Source: Flavilitoribacter sp020436695
GTDB lineage: Bacteria; Bacteroidota; Bacteroidia; Chitinophagales; Saprospiraceae
Direction of reading: 5' to 3'
DNA length: 64,000 nucleotides
Assembly (NCBI GenBank): GCA_041392665.1
Contig: JAWKLQ010000001.1
Coordinates: forward strand, 186,001-250,000
The notes beneath the pieces are model-generated. The model did not search any database, was not told the origin of the DNA, and saw only the letters and a list, made by a program, of their open reading frames with translations. Each line of letters opens with the position of its first letter. The first letter of the stretch is position 1. The translations under genes and the position numbers were made by a program. Shown here piece by piece: positions 9,101-16,687 of the stretch.

Positions 9101-10789
9101 TTATATATTCATTTTTTTCAATTCCTCCACTGCATAATTGGCCGCCCGGGCCGTAAGTGCCATGTAGGTGATCGAAGGATTCTGACAGGCCGAGGAAGTC
9201 ATGCAAGCCCCATCGGAGACGAATACATTCTTTACGGCATGCATTTGGTTATGGCCATTGAGAATAGACGTTTTGGGATCTAAGCCCATACGTGCCGTAC
9301 CCATTTCGTGGATGCCCTGTCCCGGATGACCCTGGCTATCCGCTGTCCGGATATCCGCTAAACCGGCAGCTTCCAGCATTTCCGCTCCATCGTTGAGTAT
9401 GTCATCCAGCATCTTCATTTCATTCTCTTTGTATTCACAGTCAATCTCCAGTTGCGGAATGCCCCACTTATCCGTTTTCTCATTACTCAATCGCACGTGA
9501 TTCTCGAAATATGGCAGGTGTTCTCCCATGCCCGTCATCCAAACGCTCCATTTCCCCACTTCGGTCAGTTTTTCTTTAAAGACAGCACCAATTTTTGGAT
9601 CGTCATCCGTCAGGTTACCACGGCCCCGGCTCGCACCAAGGGAATAGGCATATCCCCGCAGATAGTTATCTCGCTTATCATTACCAAAATTGCGGTAACG
9701 CGGTATATAGCCCGCCGCCGGTCGTTTACCGAAATAATATTTATCCCGCATCCCTTCGTAGGTAGCGTTGATCCGCCCCCGGTAATTGTGATCCATCAGG
9801 TAATGACCAAGCACACCACTATCGTTACCCAGGCCATTGGGAAAGCGACCGGAGATGGAATTCAATAAAATGAGGGTAGAATTGAGGGTGCTGGCATTAA
9901 CAAAAATGATGCTGGCGTAGAACTCCATCGTTTCCATCGTCTCGCTATCGATCACCCGCACCCCGGAAGCTTTCTGCGCTTGTTCGTCGTAAATGATGGA
10001 ATGTACCACCGAAAAAGGCCGGACAGTCAGATTCCCGGTAGCTTGTGCAGCCGGCAAGGTAGAAGAATTGCTGCTGAAATAAGCCCCATACGGGCAGCCC
10101 CTGGCGCACCGGTTTCGGTACTGGCAAGCGCCGCGTCCATTGTGCGCCTGGGTAAGATTGGCCTGCCGGGACATGATCAGATTCCGTCCGGGAAAGGTAG
10201 CTTCGATCCGGGCCTTGATGTGTTTCTCCAGGCAGTTCAGCTCCATGGCCGGCAGGAATTCCCCATCCGGCAATTGCGGCAGGCCTTCCTTGCTGCCGCT
10301 TACCCCGATAAATTTTTCTACATGGGAGTACCAGGGCGCCAGATCTTCGTAACGAATGGGCCAGTCGACACCAAAACCATCTCTGGCATTAGCCTCAAAA
10401 TCGATATTGCTCCAGCGCTGCACCATGCGGGCCCACATGAGCGATTTACCGCCTACCTGATAGCCGCGCACCCAGCTAAAGGGTTTGATCTCTTCGTAGG
10501 GATGATCTTTTCGATCGATAAAAAAATGAGCGGTATCTTCCCTACGGCCCGGTTTGCCAAAACGTTCCAGGCGGTGACGAAATTCCCAGACTTCCTTCAT
10601 TGCCGTCGGATAGTCTTTGACATGTTCCACATTACGGCCTCTTTCCAGAACAAGTGTTTTCAGTCCTTTCTCACACAATTCTTTGGCAGCCCAGCCTCCA
10701 CTGATGCCCGACCCGATGACAATGGCATCGTAAGTGTGTTCTTTCTTAGCTTTTAAATTGAGGTTGACGTTGTCCAGTGTATCCGACAT
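9101..10789 (-). CDS. GMC-family FAD oxidoreductase (gluconate dehydrogenase-type large subunit)
   Basis: Dinucleotide-binding motif at the N-terminus (AIVIGSGISGGWAAKELCEKG, with the ribose-binding acid in LVLERG). A cysteine pattern CQYRNRCARGCPYGAY follows in the middle, as in periplasmic gluconate and sugar dehydrogenases of the GMC family. The C-terminal domain has GQGIHEMGTARMG and SACQNPSITYMALTARAA, with the catalytic histidine and asparagine. It should oxidise a sugar or polyol and pass electrons to the respiratory chain. The ATG at 10789 is preferred; a TTG at 10804 would add five residues. The small-subunit gene follows downstream. Confidence 0.87.
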   Translation of the reverse strand: MSDTLDNVNLNLKAKKEHTYDAIVIGSGISGGWAAKELCEKGLKTLVLERGRNVEHVKDYPTAMKEVWEFRHRLERFGKPGRREDTAHFFIDRKDHPYEEIKPFSWVRGYQVGGKSLMWARMVQRWSNIDFEANARDGFGVDWPIRYEDLAPWYSHVEKFIGVSGSKEGLPQLPDGEFLPAMELNCLEKHIKARIEATFPGRNLIMSRQANLTQAHNGRGACQYRNRCARGCPYGAYFSSNSSTLPAAQATGNLTVRPFSVVHSIIYDEQAQKASGVRVIDSETMETMEFYASIIFVNASTLNSTLILLNSISGRFPNGLGNDSGVLGHYLMDHNYRGRINATYEGMRDKYYFGKRPAAGYIPRYRNFGNDKRDNYLRGYAYSLGASRGRGNLTDDDPKIGAVFKEKLTEVGKWSVWMTGMGEHLPYFENHVRLSNEKTDKWGIPQLEIDCEYKENEMKMLDDILNDGAEMLEAAGLADIRTADSQGHPGQGIHEMGTARMGLDPKTSILNGHNQMHAVKNVFVSDGACMTSSACQNPSITYMALTARAANYAVEELKKMNI

Positions 10790-10926
10790 GGTTTTTCGTT
10801 TCAAATGATACGGCGAATATTTAAGCGGTGTAATGCGACAGGATATGGCAGATTAGCAACATCGGAGATCACAGTACATATACCACTAATACTCAATCAT
10901 TTGACTTAAAACAACCAGCCATACCC

Positions 10927-11334
10927 TTACTGATGAACGGAAGAATAAGAAAGCTTATCCCCTTCCGGAGTAGTAATATCGATGATGCGCAGTACTTGCA
11001 CCCCGGCCGAGTCCAGTAGTATGACGATCTCCGATTGCAGCGGCAGGGTTTCTATACAGGCGTAGCAACCGATATCGGCGTCCAGGCTGCTACACTGATC
11101 CTTGATCCGTCGCACAAGGATACGCAGGTTTTCGGCGTGACCAAGGGAGTCATCAGGAGTCGGATCAGGAAAAAGGTCCTGGGTGAACTGATTGATGTGG
11201 GTACGCAGCCCGTCCTCGTTGCGATCGATCAGATCGGTCTGAAAAGTACCACAATTGATGTTAAAAGTATCTTTAGAGCAAGCTGTGTAGCTCAGAACAA
11301 CTGCCAGGAACAGCAGGGTGAAAAGCGATCTCAT
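10927..11334 (-). CDS. Small lipoprotein, function unknown
   Basis: From the ATG at 11334 the protein begins MRSLFTLLFLAVVLSYTACS, a lipoprotein signal with a cysteine at residue 19. Upstream in-frame starts would bury this signal behind 32 residues. The mature part is about 117 residues and cysteine-rich (CGTFQTDL, DQCSSL, DIGCYACIETLP), ending in a strand-rich segment (SEIVILLDSAGVQVLRIIDI). The family is not recognised. It lies between two other minus-strand genes with no overlap. Confidence 0.65.
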   Translation of the reverse strand: MRSLFTLLFLAVVLSYTACSKDTFNINCGTFQTDLIDRNEDGLRTHINQFTQDLFPDPTPDDSLGHAENLRILVRRIKDQCSSLDADIGCYACIETLPLQSEIVILLDSAGVQVLRIIDITTPEGDKLSYSSVHQ

Positions 11335-11442
11335 GTTTTTTAAGGGCAGACGCCCTTCTATTTCAAAGAGGTTGGGTCTATGGTTCCGTATTCCTAACGA
11401 TTCCCCACATCTTTCAGTGAATAGCACCATTCCAGAAGCCGC

Positions 11443-12549
11443 CTATTTTATACTTACTACTCCTTTCAGCGGCTGGCCTACTTTTCCCAGTGATCTATGA
11501 TCGATACCTAGCAGAGCAGCTACGGTAGCTGCGATCTGATTCTGGTACGATTGTCTGTCCGTCGTCACTTCTCCCAAAGCTTTGGTATCCGGCCCTAAAG
11601 CCGCTATCCAAATCTGCCCGGCATCAGGGATCTCGGAGCCATGATGACGCCAGTTTTCAATGGGTTGTGTACCGCGTCCGTGATCGGTTGTGATCAGTAT
11701 GGTAGTTTTTCCGGCATAGAAAGGGTCCTGTTGGATATACTCCCACAATTCAGCGATGAAAGCGTCGGTCCGATGGGCAGATTCTATGTATCTGTCGTAG
11801 GCGCCATCATGAGCATAATCATCAGTTTCGCCGTAGGAAATATACGTAAGACGCGGATGTTTTTCCTGAAGGTACAGTTTGGCAAAGTGATGGGTGAATG
11901 CATCAAATCTTACCGATGACCATTCCGCCGGGATCTGGGATTGCAGTTCGTACAGCAATGCTTCCTGTGCTGACACCTCTCCTTCCGGCTTCTCCGGAAA
12001 ACCGGCGTTCACCGGAACACCGCTTCGTTCGGCATTGATAATGTAGGGAAAAACATCCCAGCTACCAAAGGCCGCTACCTTACCTTTGAACGCGGGCTGT
12101 TCATTGATGATTTCCAGGATGGTCTTATTCGGATTGTTGATCTTGTCGTTGGAGCTTATCCGTTCGTCATCGGCAAGACCGCACAATATTTCACTGTAGC
12201 CCGGATAAGAGAACCACATGCTGTTGGAGCAGTTGACCTTATTTCCTTTCCAGCGGTTGCCGTAAAGTTGTCCTTCGGCGGCAATGGTATTCCAGAAAAA
12301 AGGAAGTAAGAGCTGCCGGCGTTCTTCCGGCGTATCAGCCCAGAACATTTTTTCCATCCCTTCTGAATGAGGCGTATAGGTTTCATTGTGCAGCAACGCA
12401 GAATCGATACCTCCGTATATTTCCTGCCAGCGCATTCCATCGAGCGTAATCAGGATAACATTTTCGGTCTTTAGCGTCTCGGATTGGGCAAAAATTGCTG
12501 ATCCGAACAGGACCAACAGAAAAAACAAAAAGGCGGCTTTGGGCTTCAT
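11443..12549 (-). CDS. Alkaline phosphatase superfamily (phosphodiesterase/sulfatase-like) secreted enzyme
   Basis: From the ATG at 12549 a signal peptide (MKPKAAFLFFLLVLFGSAIFAQ) precedes an alkaline-phosphatase-superfamily core. Metal ligands are visible in order: VILITLDGMRW (first aspartate), the nucleophile region FSYPGYSEILCG, YGETDDYAHDG (aspartate and histidine), then LITTDHGRGT and WRHHGSE. This layout resembles nucleotide pyrophosphatase/phosphodiesterase and related families rather than classic sulfatases, since no C/S-x-P-S-R motif is seen. Likely periplasmic phosphate-ester hydrolysis; substrate unknown. About 370 residues. Confidence 0.75.
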   Translation of the reverse strand: MKPKAAFLFFLLVLFGSAIFAQSETLKTENVILITLDGMRWQEIYGGIDSALLHNETYTPHSEGMEKMFWADTPEERRQLLLPFFWNTIAAEGQLYGNRWKGNKVNCSNSMWFSYPGYSEILCGLADDERISSNDKINNPNKTILEIINEQPAFKGKVAAFGSWDVFPYIINAERSGVPVNAGFPEKPEGEVSAQEALLYELQSQIPAEWSSVRFDAFTHHFAKLYLQEKHPRLTYISYGETDDYAHDGAYDRYIESAHRTDAFIAELWEYIQQDPFYAGKTTILITTDHGRGTQPIENWRHHGSEIPDAGQIWIAALGPDTKALGEVTTDRQSYQNQIAATVAALLGIDHRSLGKVGQPLKGVVSIK

Positions 12550-12589
12550 GATGGTTGTGTTTGATATGGTGATTAGTCCCGTATTGAGA

Positions 12590-13384
12590 TCATTTAGATC
12601 CGTCGAGGGTTCTTGGATTATAAATAATAGGAGGCAGTTCTTTCCCATCTGGTTGAATAGAACTGTTCGAATCAAACAGATAAAGCAGATTCAGGGAAAG
12701 ATAACTGCCGCTGTTTTTAAAATAACCTTCGTTTAAAAGTTTTCCGCTCAGTTCCCGGTATTGCAGTTTGCCTACCGCTGTGTTCAGTAAGCTTATATTA
12801 GCTGCAATTTCCAAAGCAGCAATATTGCCATTTTTATGAGTTTGCATGATGCCTCCGCTCCATGAGATCCGGGTATTCCAACCACCGAAAGTGGTGTGTT
12901 CGTCTACGCGAAAACCTTCCAGGGTAGTTGTTCTTTCTACTGTTCTTTTGGGAAGTCTTACGAATTTAAGCCCAAATCTGGTATAAGTAGCCATGCCCTT
13001 CCTTTTCCAATTCCTGGGGATCAGGGCATTATTTTTATCATAAAAACCCAACAAGACGGGAAATTCGAGGAGCCATTGACCGGTCGTATTATCGACACTG
13101 GCGTACCGATACGTATATCCCGTTCTCACTATATTCAAACCCCAATCCAGAGAAAGTACTCCATACCGGATCGGGGCAATAAAACGGCTACGTATTCCCT
13201 CTTTTATGATTTTCCTGCCAAACAGCCCCAGAGAATAACCCAGAAGTGCATCCGCCTGAAAAGCTGCGAGATCATTAGTATATCCGGGAGTTGACAAGTT
13301 GTTACCCGTCTGAATCCCCCACTGCACCTGGGCTGGAAGTTGCAGTACGATCAACAATAATGGTATGGCCAGCGCCTTTTTCAT
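12590..13384 (-). CDS. Outer-membrane beta-barrel-like secreted protein
   Basis: Starting at the ATG at 13384 there is a signal peptide (MKKALAIPLLLIVLQLPAQ) and then about 245 residues of alternating strands. Examples are RFIAPIRYGVLSLDWGLNIV and WLLEFPVLLGFYDK, with a final YLSLNLLYLF. This is the pattern of the PorT-like/outer membrane beta-barrel families of Bacteroidota. Function unknown. The downstream end lies 41 bases from the start of the phosphatase-superfamily gene; co-transcription is possible. Confidence 0.65.
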   Translation of the reverse strand: MKKALAIPLLLIVLQLPAQVQWGIQTGNNLSTPGYTNDLAAFQADALLGYSLGLFGRKIIKEGIRSRFIAPIRYGVLSLDWGLNIVRTGYTYRYASVDNTTGQWLLEFPVLLGFYDKNNALIPRNWKRKGMATYTRFGLKFVRLPKRTVERTTTLEGFRVDEHTTFGGWNTRISWSGGIMQTHKNGNIAALEIAANISLLNTAVGKLQYRELSGKLLNEGYFKNSGSYLSLNLLYLFDSNSSIQPDGKELPPIIYNPRTLDGSK

Positions 13385-13394
13385 TTCCGGAGTT

Positions 13395-14087
13395 TCAATA
13401 ATTATCAGGGGGCCAGCATTCCCAGATCTTGAGAAATTCCCCAGGCATCGGTGATTCCCAAGCCACCGTTTTTCCCGTAGCTGGATGTTGAATGCCCAAC
13501 TTGTGAGCATGCAGACACAGCCGGTGCACTCCGGTCTTTTCGGTGATCAGGCGGTTCAGTGTCCAGTCGCCATGCTGTGTATCGCCGATAATATCAAAGC
13601 GCTGCTGAGCACAATGCTGGCGGATCTGGTGCCAGCGTCCGGTGTGCGGGGTAAGTTCCAGCAGGCTTAAAGGAATATTATCCACTCCCTTGCTACTGAG
13701 ATCGGTCTGACTTGTTTCGAGGCAACGATAATCCGTCCGGGCACTTACCCGTCTTCCTTTTTTTCGATCGAGTACCGGCTGGTCAAAGGTACCCGATCCC
13801 GGCAGGCCTTTCACAACGGCCAGGTAGGTCTTGGTGACAGTCCGGTCCTCAAACTGGCGGGTTAATATAGTGGCCAGTTCCGAAGACAGGGCCAGCACCA
13901 TAATTCCGGAAGTCTTGGCATCCAGACGATGCACATTGTACACCCACTGCCCTACCTGATCGCCCACCAGTTTGGTGAGATAGGGTGCGTCGTAGGCCAG
14001 ATGCTTGTTCTTGTGCGTGGGCAGGTCAACCGGCTTATCCACAACGATGATCGATTCATCCTGATAGAGGATCGGGATCTCTTGCAT
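13395..14087 (-). CDS. RluA-family pseudouridine synthase, TruC-like
   Basis: A 230-residue enzyme without an S4 domain. It begins almost directly with the catalytic fold (IPILYQDESIIVVDKPVDLPTH) and carries the catalytic aspartate in HRLDAKTSG (D56). HTGRWHQIRQHCAQ is the second conserved motif. Lack of the S4 domain and the short length fit TruC, which makes pseudouridine 65 in some tRNAs, rather than RluC/RluD. The stop is 10 bases from the start of the downstream barrel-protein gene, suggesting read-through. Confidence 0.8.
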   Translation of the reverse strand: MQEIPILYQDESIIVVDKPVDLPTHKNKHLAYDAPYLTKLVGDQVGQWVYNVHRLDAKTSGIMVLALSSELATILTRQFEDRTVTKTYLAVVKGLPGSGTFDQPVLDRKKGRRVSARTDYRCLETSQTDLSSKGVDNIPLSLLELTPHTGRWHQIRQHCAQQRFDIIGDTQHGDWTLNRLITEKTGVHRLCLHAHKLGIQHPATGKTVAWESPMPGEFLKIWECWPPDNY

Positions 14088-14185
14088 AGGGCAAGTGTAA
14101 TTAATTTATTTGATGCGCTGGTTAAAAGCAGATGAAATATGTATTAACAACGGTCCGAAAAAATTCCAAATCGCTGGTCATAAGC

Positions 14186-15175
14186 TTATAAAGCGGTGGA
14201 CGGCTGCCCGCCCTTTTCCCATTGGTTAATACTATTAAAAGTAGTATCGGCAATGTTCGCTAAAGCCGTATCCGTCAGGAAGGCCTGATGGCTGGTGATC
14301 AGAACATTTTTAAAGGTCATCAGCCGGGAGATCATATCATCCTGAAGAATGTCCTCTTCCGAGTGGTCTTCAAAAAACAAACCACTTTCTTCTTCATATA
14401 CATCCAGGCCGAGATAACCAATTCTTCCTTTTTTCAGTGCCTTGATCACTTCTTTGGTATGGAGCAGGCCTCCACGGCTCGTGTTGATCAGCATTACGCC
14501 CTTTTTCATTCTGTTCAATTGGCCTTTCCCAATGATATAGCGGGTTTGGGGTATCAACGGAAGATGCAAAGTGATAATGTCTGCGTGTTCACAGATCGTT
14601 TTCACGTCTGCATATTCAATACCGTATTTTTCCTTCAGCTCCGGATCTTCTCTCATATCAAACGCCAGGATCTTGCACCCGAATCCATGCAGTATCCTGG
14701 TTACGATGACCCCGATCTTTCCCAGCCCAAGGATACCCACCGTTTTTCCGTGCATGTCAAAGCCGGTGAGCCCATCAAGTGAAAAATTCAGTTCCTTTAC
14801 GCGGTTATTGGCCCTAACGATCTTTCGATTCAGGGCCAACATCAGGGCTACGGTGTGTTCGGCAATTGCGTAGGGAGAATATTCCGGTACATAAGCTATC
14901 TGCATACCCAGTTCTTTGGCTTTCTGCAGATCGACGTGATTATAACCGGCAGATCTCAAAGCCAGGTACCGAATTCCGAGTTCATATAATTTTTCCAGAA
15001 CCGGAGCGGAAGCATCGTCGTTCACGAAAAGCGATGCCACTTCATGCCCCTGGGCCAGACCGGCAGTAGAAATGTTAAGATTGGTAGAAAAATAGGATAA
15101 TTGGTGATGCCCCAGGTTGGCTTTTTCCAAATAAGGCTGTTCAAACTTGTGGTGGCTAAATATAGCGATCTTCAT
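14186..15175 (-). CDS. D-lactate dehydrogenase-like 2-hydroxyacid dehydrogenase
   Basis: A 329-residue NAD-dependent D-isomer 2-hydroxyacid dehydrogenase. It has LRSAGYNHVDL (about 73-83), the Rossmann loop GILGLGKIG (147-155), the catalytic arginine in NTSRGGLL, the glutamate in LGLDVYEEE and the active-site histidine in ITSHQAFLT. The pattern is that of fermentative D-lactate dehydrogenase (pyruvate plus NADH to D-lactate) rather than phosphoglycerate or formate dehydrogenase. Monocistronic by position. Confidence 0.87.
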   Translation of the reverse strand: MKIAIFSHHKFEQPYLEKANLGHHQLSYFSTNLNISTAGLAQGHEVASLFVNDDASAPVLEKLYELGIRYLALRSAGYNHVDLQKAKELGMQIAYVPEYSPYAIAEHTVALMLALNRKIVRANNRVKELNFSLDGLTGFDMHGKTVGILGLGKIGVIVTRILHGFGCKILAFDMREDPELKEKYGIEYADVKTICEHADIITLHLPLIPQTRYIIGKGQLNRMKKGVMLINTSRGGLLHTKEVIKALKKGRIGYLGLDVYEEESGLFFEDHSEEDILQDDMISRLMTFKNVLITSHQAFLTDTALANIADTTFNSINQWEKGGQPSTAL

Positions 15176-15314
15176 ACAACAGGAATTGATCAGTCGGAAT
15201 AATGAAACTCAAAACGCGCAAGATAGAACTAACTTAAGAGAGGATCAATCCGATAAGTTAAGTTTCCAAAAATTGAGCGATGAATCTGCCCGGCTGAAAT
15301 GCAATCCCTTTCGA

Positions 15315-15911
15315 TCAGCTTTCCAGACGCTTATTGATCTCATCCTGTAGCTGACGGCGCAATTGCTGTTCTTTTTCCAGCATTCGCTTGCGCTGATCTT
15401 CTACCTTTTCCATTAATTCCTGGTTTTCGGCTTTGATTTTTCGGGTAATAGCATTGGCATATCGGAATCGTCCCAGAAAAAATAACAGACCGGCAAACAG
15501 CGCTCCGATCACCGTCCAGACGAATACGTGATAGGCTGCTTTATTTAAGGGAATTCCCAAAAAGACCAGCGTATCTTTTTCTTTTTGCAGGGTGTTGATC
15601 TGCTCTTGTTTAGCCGTATCTTCTGCTTGAAGGGCAGCGATCTTATTTTTCTGACTGGTTATCGTTTTCTGGTTATCGATCAGGCTGCTTTCACGTGCCT
15701 TTAATGTATCCTGTACATTTTTATAAAAGGTCTCCAACCAGGTTTGCGGCACTACCTTATAGATCTGATAGGGTCGGGATCCATCGTAGAGGTGCTGGTA
15801 CTGTTCCTCTATCTTCCCCTTAGGTAAAGGTTCAACCCTTTGAGCAAACAGTACAGAACTAAAAAAGCAACAAATGACTACTATCAGGAGCGGCAGGTAT
15901 CTTCCCTTCAT
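15315..15911 (-). CDS. Exported single-pass coiled-coil membrane protein
   Basis: Order of parts: signal peptide (MKGRYLPLLIVVICCFFSSVLFA), a conserved-looking region KIEEQYQHLYDGSRPYQIYKVVPQTWLE, a first coiled coil, a membrane helix (HVFVWTVIGALFAGLLFFLG), then a charged cytoplasmic coiled coil (QELMEKVEDQRKRMLEKEQQ). Proteins with this layout are frequent in Bacteroidota, and to my knowledge they are often mislabelled as tRNA methyltransferase; nothing here supports that activity. Role unknown, possibly envelope scaffolding. Confidence 0.7.
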   Translation of the reverse strand: MKGRYLPLLIVVICCFFSSVLFAQRVEPLPKGKIEEQYQHLYDGSRPYQIYKVVPQTWLETFYKNVQDTLKARESSLIDNQKTITSQKNKIAALQAEDTAKQEQINTLQKEKDTLVFLGIPLNKAAYHVFVWTVIGALFAGLLFFLGRFRYANAITRKIKAENQELMEKVEDQRKRMLEKEQQLRRQLQDEINKRLES

Positions 15912-16204
15912 CTAAAGTGAGTATTTAGTGTTTCAACAAAAAGCGTTAATCGGCAATAATTGCCTTATCAGATAGTATGTGGTATTGAAAAGGTAAAAAT
16001 ACGGGTAATTATTGTGTTGGCAAGTTTTTTTGGAGACTTTGCTATTTGGGTTAGCCGGAGAAATATTAATCTTGTTCATTAATAATTTGCGCTACCTCGC
16101 TGATCGTCAATTCTGTAATAGTAGCGATCGTTTACAGCCCAATGCCGTTTTTCTATGCGTTTAGAACAATCTTCATCTGATTTAATTTAGTGCCTTATTT
16201 CTCG

Positions 16205-16675
16205 TCACACCCAGCAATCTACTACAGATTTTACAGCAACGAAAATAGCTTCGCGCCCTTCTTTGGTTACATAACCGTCTTCAATATCCGATAAGGCATC
16301 TTCCGCAAAAGCTAACAGATCTTCCTGTGAAGTACGCTGAAAAAACACATCCAGTCTTTCGTGAAATCCTTTTCCTTTTACTGACTGAAGGAGTGCCCAA
16401 TTCTCTTCTTCGGCTTTGCTCAACTCTTCTTCACTAATCGCTTTCGGTACACCATTCACCCGCTTCATCGACTCGTAGACAACGATCACCAGAAAAAGTA
16501 GAAATTCACGCTCCTTATCGGTAAAAAGCGAGAAATTATCAGAAAAAAGATAGGCCAGTAATACCGCCTGATGCTCCTCCAATTCCTGAAGGGTCATTTG
16601 AAAATCAGCTTCCGAAGCGCCCAGCTCTTCGGCAACAGTGTCAATAATTTGTTCGGATACAAAAGTTGCTAGCAT
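16205..16675 (-). CDS. Small acidic helical protein, unknown
   Basis: A 156-residue, mostly helical and acidic protein with no signal peptide or membrane helix. It begins MLATFVSEQIIDTVAEELG. No family recognised. It lies 12 bases downstream of the large OmpA/PD40 gene on the same strand, so it is likely translated from the same mRNA. About 290 bases without a gene follow between it and the coiled-coil gene. Confidence 0.62.
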   Translation of the reverse strand: MLATFVSEQIIDTVAEELGASEADFQMTLQELEEHQAVLLAYLFSDNFSLFTDKEREFLLFLVIVVYESMKRVNGVPKAISEEELSKAEEENWALLQSVKGKGFHERLDVFFQRTSQEDLLAFAEDALSDIEDGYVTKEGREAIFVAVKSVVDCWV

Positions 16676-16687
16676 ATTGAGTAGTCA

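Noticed and set aside
15315..15911. tRNA methyltransferase for the coiled-coil protein
   Set aside because: Proteins of this build are sometimes labelled so, but no SAM-binding or SPOUT motif is present, and it has a signal peptide and a membrane helix.
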